Shown piece by piece: positions 1-12,128 of a DNA stretch of 64,000 bases. This DNA comes from JAFMJV01 sp963814315 (GTDB lineage: Bacteria > Chloroflexota > Limnocylindria > Limnocylindrales > CSP1-4), in contig CAWFCG010000003.1 in the NCBI GenBank assembly GCA_963814315.1, forward strand, positions 1,302,001 to 1,366,000. The letters run 5' to 3'. A model generated the notes under the pieces. That model did no database searches. It was not told where the DNA came from and worked only from the letters and a program-made list of their open reading frames with translations. The position numbers and the translations under genes are program-made. Positions within the stretch are counted from its first letter, which is position 1. Each line of letters starts with the position of its first letter.

Positions 1-467
1 GCTTCGTGACCGTTGGTGGCGCACTCATCCTCGGCCTCGTCGCCGGTGCGATCTGCTTCGGGATCACGCTATTGCGTGAGCGCCTGGCTATCGACGACGC
101 GCTCGATGTCTTCGCTGTCCATGGCGTCGGTGGCATCTGGGGTGCCATCGGCACGGGCATCTTCGCGGTTGCCGCCATCGGCGGCGTGCCCGGCCTGGTC
201 GAGGGCAACGTCGACCAGTTGTTCATCCAGATCGCGGCCGTGGCCGTCACCGTCGTCTTCTCCGGTGTGATGACGTTCATCATCATCAAGGTCATCGACG
301 TGGTCCTGGGCCTGCGCGTGAACGAGGCAGACGAGGAAGCCGGGCTGGACATCGCCGTCCACGGCGAGACCGCCTACGTGCCTTGGGCGGGTACCAGCAC
401 TGGTTCCGTCAGCGGCGCCATCCCTCCGGCGGCGCAAGCGTCGGTTGTGGCGGTCACGGAGGCGTAA
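1..467 (+). CDS. amt: Ammonium transporter (Amt family), C-terminal part
   Basis: This is the end of an Amt/MEP/Rh ammonium channel of the inner membrane; the frame is open to the window edge, so the N-terminal transmembrane helices lie outside. The visible part matches the last helices of AmtB: DVFAVHGVGGIWG contains the pore histidine equivalent to AmtB His318, then come two hydrophobic helices and the cytoplasmic tail GLRVNEADEEAGLD followed by HGETAY, the GlnK-contacting tail of the family. About 29 residues rich in Ala, Ser and Val continue beyond the usual end. No glnK is visible. A strong hairpin follows the stop codon. Identity is secure; only the start is missing. Confidence 0.95.
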   Translation, partial: FVTVGGALILGLVAGAICFGITLLRERLAIDDALDVFAVHGVGGIWGAIGTGIFAVAAIGGVPGLVEGNVDQLFIQIAAVAVTVVFSGVMTFIIIKVIDVVLGLRVNEADEEAGLDIAVHGETAYVPWAGTSTGSVSGAIPPAAQASVVAVTEA

Positions 468-497
468 CCCGCGTAGCTCGGCACATCACCGGGTTCA

Positions 498-541
498 GGC
501 TCAAAGGCCCGCGAGATCCCCGACTTGCGGGCCTTTGAGCC
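498..541 (+). terminator. Hairpin terminator after amt
   Basis: A perfect 15-bp inverted repeat (GGCTCAAAGGCCCGC at 498-512, its complement at 527-541) encloses a 14-nt loop 30 nt after the amt stop. There is no T-tract, which is common in GC-rich genomes. It can serve amt and possibly the opposing histidine kinase gene. Confidence 0.8.
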
Positions 542-548
542 ATCTTGC

Positions 549-625
549 CGTTCACCGCTCAGCGGAAGGGGCCATAGTGCCTCGTAGCGGGCTGGGTGAA
601 GGCGCCGCTTAGCGGGAAGGGCCGA
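549..625. repeat. Hairpin-repeat element, short copy E
   Basis: Two small GC hairpins lie between convergent amt and the kinase gene: CCGC-tca-GCGG and CCGC-tta-GCGG, the second followed by GAAGGGCC. The AGCGGGAAGG part matches the third hairpin of copy C at 53070-53082. It looks like a partial member of the family seen in full at 36510, 42421, 52981 and 54037, and it runs over the last bases of the kinase gene. Confidence 0.4.
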
Positions 626-1877
626 CGAAGCGCAAGCGCAGCACGAACTGCGAGCCGTAGGGCTCCCGAGGTTCGACCAACAGCTCGCCTTCCATCGAGC
701 GTGCCAACCGCCGCGCGGCGAACAGGCCGATCCCGGCACCACGTGGTGAATCATCGAGGCGCACGAAGGGCTCGAAGATGCGCTCTCGCCAGGCCTCCGG
801 GATGCCCGGACCGTCGTCGGTGACCGCGACGCAGGCAGCATCTCCATCGCGCCAGCAGTAGATGTCGATGGCGCCACGTTGAGGGGCGTACTTCGACGCA
901 TTCTCAAGCAAGTAACCGAGCAATCGATGCAGCATCTGGCTCGACGCCAGTGCGGCCAGGGGCTCGTCGGGAAAGCTCGTCCTGACCGTCCGACCTCGCA
1001 GCATCGGCCGCAGCTCACCGGTGATCTGCGCAACCTCCGCGGAAAGGTCGATGGGCAACAGCTCCTCGGCTGCGGTGGGCATGACACGGAGGCTCTCAAG
1101 GATATTGTCGACCGTCTCGTCGAGCCGCTCCACTTGCGTGAGCGCCTCTCCTTCCCAGGTCTCGGCATCTCCACTGCCACGCTCACGTGCCTCCTTGCCC
1201 AGCAGCTCGACGTAGGCGCGCACCACCGCCAACGGCGTTCGGAGCGAATGCGTCACGACCGCCACCAGCTTGGCACGCGCCTCATCGATCGCTCGCAGCT
1301 GCTCTAGTTGCGCCTCAGCTTCGGCATGCAGACGGCTCTTCTCGACCATGCCCGCCAACAAGCCAGCCAGCGCCTCCAGGAAGCCGATATCAGCGGGTGT
1401 GAAGTCGCGATGCTTGGCGGTCTGGACGTTGAGCACGCCCACGACCTGCTCCTCCCACACCAGTGGCACCGAGCACATCGAGGTGAAGCGCGCCTGATCG
1501 ACGCCGCGAATCCAGGCGAAGTGGTCATCCTTGTGTACGTCGGGACTCACGACGGTAGCCTGCTTCTGCGCGGCGAGGCCGGTGATGCCTTCACCCATCT
1601 TAAGGCGGGCCACGCCGACGGCATCCTGGTCGAGCCCGTTGGTGGCCGCGAGTGTCAGTCCGCTGCCATCCCGATCGCTGAGGTAGAGCGAACAAACGTC
1701 GGCGCGTGAGGCGGCGCGGGCACGATCGATGACGGTGCCGGTCAGGTCTTCCCAGGTCCGAGCCCGCGCAGCGAGATGCGCGACGTCGGCCAGGAAGCCG
1801 ATCTCATCCACGCGGGACGCTGACGAGTCACGTAGTGACCCGGCGGGCCTGGCGATCGGATCCGGCGTCCCTTGCAT
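609..1877 (-). CDS. GAF-domain sensor histidine kinase
   Basis: A 422-residue kinase with no transmembrane segment, so probably a cytoplasmic sensor. A GAF domain covers roughly residues 40-180. The HisKA helix carries the phosphorylatable His210 in VTHSLRTPL. The HATPase_c domain shows the N box (Asn326 in ENASKYAP), G1 box DDGPGIP (354-360), F box FEPF and G2 box GAGIGLF (380-386). All catalytic motifs are intact. No response regulator is adjacent, so it is an orphan here. The ligand of the GAF domain cannot be read from sequence. The start is the first ATG of the frame; a GTG near residue 23 is an alternative. Confidence 0.9.
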   Translation of the reverse strand: MQGTPDPIARPAGSLRDSSASRVDEIGFLADVAHLAARARTWEDLTGTVIDRARAASRADVCSLYLSDRDGSGLTLAATNGLDQDAVGVARLKMGEGITGLAAQKQATVVSPDVHKDDHFAWIRGVDQARFTSMCSVPLVWEEQVVGVLNVQTAKHRDFTPADIGFLEALAGLLAGMVEKSRLHAEAEAQLEQLRAIDEARAKLVAVVTHSLRTPLAVVRAYVELLGKEARERGSGDAETWEGEALTQVERLDETVDNILESLRVMPTAAEELLPIDLSAEVAQITGELRPMLRGRTVRTSFPDEPLAALASSQMLHRLLGYLLENASKYAPQRGAIDIYCWRDGDAACVAVTDDGPGIPEAWRERIFEPFVRLDDSPRGAGIGLFAARRLARSMEGELLVEPREPYGSQFVLRLRFVGPSR

Positions 1878-1925
1878 GCGCTGATGTTGCGGCTACCGCG
1901 CCGCGCGGTCAAATGCGCCCGACTG

Positions 1926-2005
1926 CGCCGGGGGCAAGTCCCTCCGCCAAGCTCGGGGTCATACGCCACTCGCCGGGGCCAAGTCCCACCGCCAAGCTCG
2001 GCGCG
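1926..2005. repeat. Two direct repeats of about 32 bp, 45-bp period
   Basis: The unit beginning CGCCGGGGGCAAGTCCC at 1926 recurs at 1971 as CGCCGGGGCCAAGTCCC, and both continue with CCGCCAAGCTCGG. It lies in the 288-bp gene-free stretch between the divergent starts/ends of the kinase and the XRE gene. No gene or hairpin of note is seen in it; the function is unknown. Confidence 0.6.
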
Positions 2006-2046
2006 CCATGCTGCCGGCCCGCCGTCGCGCCGGGATAACACAGAAG

Positions 2047-2077
2047 ATGGCCATATGCCACTCCACGTAGCACGAGG
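2047..2077 (+). repeat. Stray copy of the XRE-gene 3'-tail motif (T1)
   Basis: About 30 bp starting ATGGCCATATGCCACT resemble the complement of 2221-2250, which is the 3' coding end of the neighbouring XRE gene (22 of 30 positions). In the matching frame it reads WPYATPRSTRPG against WPNAIGSSARPT in the gene, but a TAA lies four codons upstream, so it is not a gene. It points toward the intact tail, giving an imperfect inverted pair about 204 bp across. Confidence 0.5.
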
Positions 2078-2165
2078 CCTGGTTGTCGGGTCATGATCGG
2101 CCCTCGCACCCTCTCTGGAGCGACTCTCAGGCGCCAATCCACGCTCAACTCGAGCGAACCCACGC

Positions 2166-2900
2166 CTAACCACGACCGACTCGTGATGACGAGACCCTCA
2201 CTGGGCCGCTGGTAGTGGGTCTCGCGCTGCTCCCAATGGCATTTGGCCATGAAGAGAGGGCGCTGACCGACGCGACCGGATCGCGGAGCCAACCCCGCAT
2301 CACGCGGCCATCAACGGGAAACGCCGCACGCAACATGGAGCGATGCGCCTCCATCCGGCGCAAGTTCGTGCGATCGTGCTCGACGATGACCCAACGACTG
2401 ACCGTCGCCACGTCCCAGCCCCGAGCCGATGCGATGCCAGGCGCCAACCTGGCCTTGCGATCGAGCGTGCCGACCAGCTCGTTGAAATCGACGATCAACG
2501 TCTTGAGCTCGATCACCAGCAGCGACCCCGACAGCGCATGGAAGGCGAGCAGGTCGAAGATGCCCCGCTCACCGTAGACCGAAAACGAGACCTCGGGATA
2601 CACGACCCAGGCAGGCCGGGGACCGAACGAGGCGACGACCGATTCGGACAGCAGTGAGTGGCGAGCGTTGAGCAGGCGGTCCAGCTCGCCACCTCGCCAT
2701 CGGGCATACATGTCGATGCGGATGTCCAGGACTCTTCCCGATCGGCGGAGCGTAGCGAGCGTGATGCTGTCGATGTGGCCGCGTTCGACGAGCGATACCA
2801 GCGCGCGTGAGACACCGGCGCGGGCGGCAACGTCCGATTGGCGCCAGCGGCGACGCAGGCGCACGGCACGGAAGGCGGCCCCGACGCGCATGTCATCCAT
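2166..2900 (-). CDS. XRE-family HTH protein with nuclease-like domain
   Basis: A 244-residue two-domain protein. Residues about 8-62 form an XRE/Cro helix-turn-helix (QSDVAARAGVSRALVSLVER). After the linker MYARWRGGELDRLLNARH comes a domain with the spacing of a PD-(D/E)xK nuclease core: Asp116 in ERGIFDLLAF and Glu131-x-Lys133 in LLVIELKT. Such proteins are common in Actinobacteria and Chloroflexota, but I know of no firm assigned role; regulator or DNA-damage/defence nuclease are both possible. The last 30 or so residues (SSWPNAIGSSARPTT onward) are encoded by a segment that recurs elsewhere in the window without the rest of the gene. It is divergent from the PLP enzyme gene at 2970. Confidence 0.75.
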   Translation of the reverse strand: MDDMRVGAAFRAVRLRRRWRQSDVAARAGVSRALVSLVERGHIDSITLATLRRSGRVLDIRIDMYARWRGGELDRLLNARHSLLSESVVASFGPRPAWVVYPEVSFSVYGERGIFDLLAFHALSGSLLVIELKTLIVDFNELVGTLDRKARLAPGIASARGWDVATVSRWVIVEHDRTNLRRMEAHRSMLRAAFPVDGRVMRGWLRDPVASVSALSSWPNAIGSSARPTTSGPVRVSSSRVGRG

Positions 2901-2969
2901 GCCGAACAGCCTGAAGCATGCCGCTTATCGGCCACTTCACGAGGGCTCGTCTTGGGCGAAGATGGACGC

Positions 2970-4130
2970 ATGAAGCGTAGGACCGGGTTCGACACCCAAC
3001 TGGTGCAGCTTGGACGCGTGTCGGCCGCCAGAGAGCGCAGCGTAAACCCACCACTCACGCGCGCTTCGACCATCCTCTTTGACTCGCTCGCCGAGCTGCA
3101 CGATGCCCGCCAAGGCATCGCCTACGAGGAGCCGCGCTACGGCATCTATGGCACCAGCACCACCTTCGAGCTGCAGACCGCGATGGCCGGACTGTGCGGC
3201 GCCGAATCGTGCATCGCTACACCCAGCGGCCTGACGGCCATCGCCGCCACCCTCGCCGCCCACGCGACTCCGGGCAGACGCGTCCTCCTCCAGAACGACA
3301 TCTACCAGCCGGCCCGCACCTTCGCCGAGACCGAGATCGCCAAGCACTGCGAGGTGGCCTGGTTCGACAGCTCGGAAGAGCTCGCCGCTCTCGTCGACGA
3401 GCGCACCAGCCTGATCTTCATCGAGGTTCCCACCTCGCTCACGATGCGCCTCATCGACGTAGCCGAAGTCGTCCGCATCGCGGCCCGCCACGACGTACCG
3501 GTCGCCTGCAATTCGACCTGGGGCACGCCGCGCTTCTTCGACGCCCACGGCCTCGGCATCGACATCTCCATCCATGCCGCCACCAAGTACATCGGCGGCC
3601 ACTCCGACCTCATGCTGGGCCTCACCACCGGCAGCTACGAAGCCCTCGCCTCCACCCGGGATTGGTGCACCCGCTACGGCTCCACAGCCGCGCCCGATGT
3701 CTGCTGGCTGGGCCTCCGCGGCCTGCGCACATTGAGTGTCCGACTGGAGCGCCACCAGGCCAGTGCCCTCAAGGTGGCGGGCTGGCTCGCAGCGCAGCCA
3801 CAGGTCGTGCGCGTCCTCTACCCGGCCCTCCCCTCCGATCCCGATCATCAGCTCTGGCAGACGCAGTTCAGTGGCGCTCCCGGCCTCTTCAGCATCGAGC
3901 TGTGCGCCTGTGATGAAGCGTCCTACGCCCGCTTCATCGAGTCGCTCACGCTCTTCGGCCTGGGTGCCAGCTGGGGCGGCTTCGAATCGCTCGTCATCCC
4001 GGCCATCCCCCACGCTCGGCGCTCACTCGACCCGCAGCCTGACGAGGGCAGACTGGTGCGTCTGCACGTCGGTCTGGAAGACCCCCACGACCTCATCGCC
4101 GACCTGGCCGCGGCCCTGGAAGCACTGTGA
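2970..4130 (+). CDS. Cys/Met metabolism PLP enzyme (cystathionine beta-lyase-like)
   Basis: A 386-residue fold-type I PLP enzyme of the trans-sulfuration family, expected to act on cystathionine or a related sulfur amino acid in the cytoplasm. The Schiff-base lysine is Lys206 in IHAATKYIGGHSD, and YGIYGTST and GSTAAPD match family loops. The Asp that normally contacts the PLP ring nitrogen, 25 residues before the lysine (Asp185 in E. coli MetC), is Asn181 here (ACNSTWGTP). The ATG at 2970 was chosen because the alignable protein begins there; the frame is open further upstream. Its stop overlaps the next start (GTGA). MetC-like activity is likely but the exact substrate is uncertain. Confidence 0.82.
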   Translation: MKRRTGFDTQLVQLGRVSAARERSVNPPLTRASTILFDSLAELHDARQGIAYEEPRYGIYGTSTTFELQTAMAGLCGAESCIATPSGLTAIAATLAAHATPGRRVLLQNDIYQPARTFAETEIAKHCEVAWFDSSEELAALVDERTSLIFIEVPTSLTMRLIDVAEVVRIAARHDVPVACNSTWGTPRFFDAHGLGIDISIHAATKYIGGHSDLMLGLTTGSYEALASTRDWCTRYGSTAAPDVCWLGLRGLRTLSVRLERHQASALKVAGWLAAQPQVVRVLYPALPSDPDHQLWQTQFSGAPGLFSIELCACDEASYARFIESLTLFGLGASWGGFESLVIPAIPHARRSLDPQPDEGRLVRLHVGLEDPHDLIADLAAALEAL

Positions 4131-5050
4131 CCGGTCACGACCGGGAATACGACCGCTTTGGCCCATGGGTCATCGCGATCTCCGACGAGGATTCCTCGCC
4201 CCCGCTTTTCGTGCCGCACATGACGCGGACCGAGACGCCCCTGCTGGCGATCAAGATCCCGCGCAAGGTCTCCCGTCGCGATGCCCACCCAGGCATGGAC
4301 CTCTACGACTATATGGTGTCGCTCTACGAAGACGACATGGTGATCCTCGAGCGCACCGAGCGCGACGTCCGCACCACAACCATCACCTATCGCGACATCC
4401 GGCTCCTTCGTGTGCGTGAGGACCTGCTGCGCGGCAACATCCACCTCGGCCTGGCCGAGCGACCCTTCGACCTGCCGTACAACACCGTCTCCAACGAAGT
4501 CATGCGACGCTTCGCGGGCTTGATCCGCGACCGCTACGGGGTGCACGCACAGGAACCGATCCAGCCCAGCGAGCCGACCGAGCCGATAACGCTGCCACAC
4601 ACGGCCAAGATCGACCGACTCAGCTTCTACTTCGAGGGCTTGTTGGGGATCATGCGCAACGAGGGCTCAGCGTTCCGACCACTCGCGGCTCAGACCGATA
4701 TCCAACTCGGCTCGCTTGAGACCAGCGTGCTCCGCAAGGTCCTCTTCGGCGTCGTCGACAAGCGCCTGCTGGAATCGCTGCATCTGAGCGATGGTCGGGA
4801 GCTGTGGGTCATCGACCGCGGCCGACCCTATGCCTACCGCTGGCAGACGGTCTACGGCCGCGAGGAGACCTTCATGCCGCTCGCCAACATCACCACGGTC
4901 ACCTGGGACAACGTCCGCGATGACACGCTGACGACGCTGTCGATCAGCACCGAGGGCGGCACGCCGAGCTGGGCCTTCACGACCGACAACGCCAGCCTCG
5001 TCACCTACCGGGCGTGGCTGAACGAGCTATCTGCCATCAGTCGGATATGA
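4127..5050 (+). CDS. Conserved-looking protein of unknown function
   Basis: A 307-residue soluble protein that I do not recognise. It starts with GTG overlapping the stop of the PLP enzyme gene by four bases, so translation is probably coupled. It has no signal peptide or membrane segment. It is made of beta-rich stretches such as DMVILERTERDVRTTTITYRDIRLLRV and a second similar half (FMPLANITTVTWDNV), a pattern reminiscent of two PH-like lipid- or protein-binding domains; this is only an impression. A role linked to the upstream enzyme is inferred from coupling alone. Its 3' end overlaps the convergent acetyltransferase remnant by 14 bp. Confidence 0.7.
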   Translation: MTGHDREYDRFGPWVIAISDEDSSPPLFVPHMTRTETPLLAIKIPRKVSRRDAHPGMDLYDYMVSLYEDDMVILERTERDVRTTTITYRDIRLLRVREDLLRGNIHLGLAERPFDLPYNTVSNEVMRRFAGLIRDRYGVHAQEPIQPSEPTEPITLPHTAKIDRLSFYFEGLLGIMRNEGSAFRPLAAQTDIQLGSLETSVLRKVLFGVVDKRLLESLHLSDGRELWVIDRGRPYAYRWQTVYGREETFMPLANITTVTWDNVRDDTLTTLSISTEGGTPSWAFTTDNASLVTYRAWLNELSAISRI

Positions 5051-5231
5051 GCCGCTTCCCGTAGCGGACGACCGGGTCCTGCACATACCCGATGGCCTCG
5101 TGGAACGCCCTGGCCTGTTCGTTCCCATCGTGGACCTGGAGGTTGACCTTCGGACAGCCGAGCGCCAGTAGCCGCTGCTCCACTGCCTCCATGAGTTCGC
5201 GTTCGCCGTCGCGGTACTCGCGGATGCGCAT
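5037..5231 (-). pseudogene. GNAT acetyltransferase remnant with internal deletion
   Basis: A 64-codon frame begins like a GNAT protein (MRIREYRDGE) and jumps directly to the C-terminal helix and strand ELMEAVEQRLLALGCPKVNL, ending HEAIGYVQDPVVRYGKRLISD. The roughly 75 residues between, which normally carry the acetyl-CoA-binding loop (R/Q-x-x-G-x-G/A), are absent. An in-frame internal deletion is the simplest reading; the product cannot be a normal acetyltransferase. It lies 8 bp downstream of metH on the same strand. Confidence 0.65.
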
Positions 5232-5239
5232 ATGGTGGC

Positions 5240-8974
<3,735 letters not shown>

Positions 8975-9064
8975 GGCCACGTGCTCCACTCTTCCTCTTG
9001 CGATCCGCGTCCCGGCAGCGTGCCACCGCAGCGTCGTCGCATGATACGGCAGCATCTCCAGCCT

Positions 9065-9090
9065 GAAAGGTACATACCAATCAGACCAAC
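9065..9090. promoter_or_regulatory. Candidate regulator site between metH and gntR
   Basis: GAAAGGTAC, one base, then TACCAATCA, followed by GACCAAC. Within it GGTA-CA-TACC is a perfect palindrome. The same two 9-mers recur 10 bp apart in the ABC/DUF5107 divergent promoter at 49426-49453. Such spaced GGT/ACC half-sites suit GntR-type operators, and a gntR start lies 25 bp downstream, so autoregulation is plausible. This is inference from sequence. Confidence 0.45.
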
Positions 9091-9114
9091 CTGCTAGACT
9101 CAGGGGGTGGAGAC

Positions 9115-9936
9115 GTGGTCGTGACAGGTGAGCCCCTCTACTCCGTCGTCGCCAGCCGGGCTGAAGCGCGCATCACCTCGGGTCAGTGGCAGGAGGGCGA
9201 CCGCTTGCCGCCCGAACGCCAACTGTGCCGCGAGTTCGACGTCTCACGCTCGACCCTGCGCCAGGCGCTCGACGAGCTCGAGGAGCGGGGCCTCATCAGC
9301 CGTCACCAGGGCCGCGGCACGTTCGTCACGCGCCCGCGGCTGCAGCTGCCCATCGTGGGTGTCTTTTCCATCCGCGATGCCATGGAGGCGTACGGCATGC
9401 GCATGGGCACGCGTGTTCTCGGCGTCGAGCTCATCGAGGCCGGCCGCCAGCTGGCCAGCGACCTTGCCTGCCTGCCCGGTGACCAGGTCGTCTACATCGA
9501 ACGACTCCGCATCGGTGATGGCGAGCCGATGGTGCTGGACACGGCGCACCTGCGCGCCGAGCTCTTCCCCGGTCTGGAGAACGTCGACTTCGAGCATCGC
9601 TCGCTGTACGAGATCCTGGAGACCGACTATGGCCGCACCGTCGCGGAGGCCCAGGAGACGCTGGAGCCCGTCATCTTGACGCCCCGCGAATGCGAGCTGC
9701 TCGGCGTGCCGCTCCATACCACAGCCCTGTTGACCCGCCGAGTCACGACCAATTCGGCCGGCGTCGTGGTGGCGCTGGGGCACGTGCTGCTGCGCGGCGA
9801 TCGTTCGCGCTACATCTACAAGCGCACCGTCGAGACGATCTCGACGGGACGCGACCATCGATCAGCCACCGACGGCAGCTTGCGGCGATTTGCGCCGCGC
9901 GGGCCTATCACCGCCAGAAGAAGGAGAACACGTTGA
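9115..9936 (+). CDS. GntR/HutC-type transcriptional regulator
   Basis: A 273-residue repressor-type regulator. Residues about 5-75 form the GntR winged helix (DRLPPERQLCREFDVSRSTLRQALDELEERGLI, then GRGTFVTRP); residues about 90-240 form a UTRA effector domain (LYEILETDYGRTV, LLTRRVTT) of the HutC/NagR subfamily that binds small ligands, often sugar phosphates. Two in-frame GTG starts, 9115 and 9121, are possible; GGAG at 9109 suits 9121 and GGGGG at 9103 suits 9115. It leads the operon with the SIS, FAD, ROK and hydrolase genes and probably controls it. The tail after residue 240 is Arg-rich and low in conservation. Confidence 0.9.
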   Translation: MVVTGEPLYSVVASRAEARITSGQWQEGDRLPPERQLCREFDVSRSTLRQALDELEERGLISRHQGRGTFVTRPRLQLPIVGVFSIRDAMEAYGMRMGTRVLGVELIEAGRQLASDLACLPGDQVVYIERLRIGDGEPMVLDTAHLRAELFPGLENVDFEHRSLYEILETDYGRTVAEAQETLEPVILTPRECELLGVPLHTTALLTRRVTTNSAGVVVALGHVLLRGDRSRYIYKRTVETISTGRDHRSATDGSLRRFAPRGPITARRRRTR

Positions 9937-10745
9937 CCGCTTCCGATCGCTGGCTGGCCGCCGCTCGAGACGTCCTCGAGCAGGTGACCAGCACCCAAAC
10001 ACCGGCCATCGAGGAGGCCAGCACCATCTTCGCCGACACCATCGCCGCCGATGGCCTGGTGCATGTCTTCGGCTCGGGCCACTCGCGCATGAACACCGAG
10101 GAGATGTTCCCGCGCATCGGCTCCTACCCGGGCTTCCACCCCGTCGCGGAGCTGGCGCTCTCCAACCACGTCGGCGTGGTCGGGCCCAACGGCTTGCGAC
10201 AGGCCCTGTACCTCGAGAAGGTACCCGGCTTCGCGCGGGTCATCCTGCAGCAATTCAAGATCCACCCCGGCGATTCCTTCCTTATCTTCAGCTCCACCGG
10301 CATCAACGGCACGGTGGTGGAGGTGGCGCTGTTGGCAAAGGCGATGGGCCTGCCGGTCGTGGCGGTGACCTCGCTACAGCACACCAATGCCACACCGTCA
10401 CGACACCCGTCGGGCAAGAAGCTTGCCGAGATCGCGGATGTCGCCATCGACAACTGCAGCCCACCTGGCGATGCGGTCACCCAGATCGAGGGCATCCCTT
10501 TCAAGGTCGGCCCGGTCAGTTCCATCGGCGCCATCGCCGTGGTGAATGCGCTGAAGACCCGCACCGCGGAGTTGCTGGTCGAACGCGGCGTGGTCCCCAC
10601 GGTGCTCACCAGCCCACACTTCGTCGGCAGCGAGGTCGGGGACGAGCAGCTGGAGCGGGTCTATGAAGAGTATTTCCGACGCGTCAAGCAGACCTACGAT
10701 GCCGATGGTGCCATCCCCGTGCCCGAGTCGTGGGAGGTCGACTGA
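9933..10745 (+). CDS. SIS-domain protein (UPF0309-like sugar isomerase family)
   Basis: A 270-residue SIS (sugar isomerase) domain protein. The phosphosugar-binding signature appears as HVFGSGHSRM and FSSTGINGT, followed by PVVAVTSLQ, with a long C-terminal helix. The whole-length resemblance is to the UPF0309 group, whose substrate is not settled. The TTG start overlaps the gntR stop (TTGA) and is preceded by GAAGGAGA, so translation is coupled. A step on an amino- or keto-sugar phosphate made by the ROK kinase two genes downstream is a reasonable guess. Confidence 0.82.
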   Translation: MTASDRWLAAARDVLEQVTSTQTPAIEEASTIFADTIAADGLVHVFGSGHSRMNTEEMFPRIGSYPGFHPVAELALSNHVGVVGPNGLRQALYLEKVPGFARVILQQFKIHPGDSFLIFSSTGINGTVVEVALLAKAMGLPVVAVTSLQHTNATPSRHPSGKKLAEIADVAIDNCSPPGDAVTQIEGIPFKVGPVSSIGAIAVVNALKTRTAELLVERGVVPTVLTSPHFVGSEVGDEQLERVYEEYFRRVKQTYDADGAIPVPESWEVD

Positions 10746-10763
10746 GTCGTGGAAGGCCGACCA

Positions 10764-12128
10764 ATGGTGGCTGACGGTCAGCCCACGGCCGGCACCGCCG
10801 GCCAGATGATCATCCGCCCGCCCCTGGCGGCCACGGCTGATGTGGTGGTGGTCGGCTCGGGCACGGCGGGTGCCAGCGCCGCCATCGCCGCGGCGCGCGG
10901 CGGCGCGTCGGTCGTCCTCGTCGAGAAGCAGGGCTTCATGGGCGGCACCAGCACCGCCGTGCTGGACACGTTCTACGGCTTCTACACACCCGGGAGCCAG
11001 TCGAAGAAGATCGCCGGCGGCATCTCCGATGACGTGGTCGCCGGCCTACGTGACTTGGGCCCGGTGCTGGAGCGCTCCAACACCTACGGTGCCGGTACCG
11101 GCGTCACGTACAACTCAGAGCACCTCAAGCTGGTCTGGGAGCGGCTCGCGCTGGACGCCGGTGTACGGGTGTTGCTGCACGCGTTCCTGCAGGACGTCGT
11201 CGTTCGCGATGGCCGCGTGGAAGAGCTGCTGGTGGCCACCAAGGCCGGCCTGGCGCGCATCGGCGGGCGCGTCTTCATCGATGCCAGCGGTGACGCCGAC
11301 CTGTCGCACCACGCCGGCTTCGGCTACGAGCTGGCAGGTTCGGTCGAGCCGGCCCAGACGCTCACCACCACCTTCAAGGTGGTCAACGTGGACATGGCTG
11401 CACGGCGCTCCATCAGCACTGCGCAGCTGCACGCCCTGATGGGCGAGGTGGCCGATTCGGGTGCCTATGACCTACCCCGCCGCGAGGGCTCTGACCACAT
11501 CACACCAATCGAGGGCATGATCGCCACGGTGATGACGCGACTACCCTCGTACCGCGGTGATGGCGAGGACCTCGTCAACGCCACCGATCCGGCGCTGCTG
11601 TCCGAGGCTGAGATGGCGGGGCGCCGCCAAGCCGCCGAATACGCCCGCTTCCTGCATGACAAGGTGCCCGGCTACCAGAACGCCTCACTCGTGGCGCTGT
11701 CGGCGCAGATCGGCGTGCGCGAGACCCGGCGCGTCTACGGCGACTACCGTCTCAGCGCCGAAGACGTCCTGGGTGCCCGTCGCTTCGACGACGAGATCGG
11801 CCTCTGCGGCGCGCCCATCGAGGACCACCATCGCGGTACCGACACCAAGTGGCAATACCTGCCCGACGGCGAGGTGGTAGGCATCCCGTACCGCTCGCTG
11901 CTGGTACGTGACTCGGCCAATACGCTCGTCGCGGGCCGCTGCTTCAGCGCCACTCACGATGCCCACGCCTCGGTGCGATCGATGGCACAGACGATGGCCA
12001 TGGGACAGGCAGCCGGCACCGCCGCCGCACTGGCCCTCGCCGCCGGCACGGATCCACGCGATCTCGCGGTCGCCGTGCTACGCGATCGACTGCGAGAGGA
12101 CGGCGCCGTGCTCGAGCTTCCGGCCTGA
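10764..12128 (+). CDS. FAD-dependent oxidoreductase (FAD_oxidored family)
   Basis: A 454-residue flavoprotein with an N-terminal FAD-binding Rossmann motif (VVVVGSGTAGASAA, Gly31-Gly36) and glutamate in VLVEKQ that binds the ribose. Further family signatures are FMGGTSTAV, RVFIDASGDADLSHHAGF and the C-terminal FAD contact region VRSMAQTMAMGQAAGTAAALA. The family oxidises or reduces diverse small molecules; the substrate here is unknown. The ATG at 10764 is preceded by GGAAGG at 7 nt. Its stop overlaps the ROK start (TGATG). In this operon it may act on the sugar or sugar acid before phosphorylation. Confidence 0.85.
   Translation: MVADGQPTAGTAGQMIIRPPLAATADVVVVGSGTAGASAAIAAARGGASVVLVEKQGFMGGTSTAVLDTFYGFYTPGSQSKKIAGGISDDVVAGLRDLGPVLERSNTYGAGTGVTYNSEHLKLVWERLALDAGVRVLLHAFLQDVVVRDGRVEELLVATKAGLARIGGRVFIDASGDADLSHHAGFGYELAGSVEPAQTLTTTFKVVNVDMAARRSISTAQLHALMGEVADSGAYDLPRREGSDHITPIEGMIATVMTRLPSYRGDGEDLVNATDPALLSEAEMAGRRQAAEYARFLHDKVPGYQNASLVALSAQIGVRETRRVYGDYRLSAEDVLGARRFDDEIGLCGAPIEDHHRGTDTKWQYLPDGEVVGIPYRSLLVRDSANTLVAGRCFSATHDAHASVRSMAQTMAMGQAAGTAAALALAAGTDPRDLAVAVLRDRLREDGAVLELPA

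Noticed and set aside
374..1186. A 270-codon minus-strand frame across the amt terminator and kinase gene
   Set aside because: It overlaps the histidine kinase in another frame and crosses the terminator; no domain is seen.
8975..9114. Possible cobalamin riboswitch before metH
   Set aside because: The gap is too short and I see no B12-box-like sequence or paired structure.
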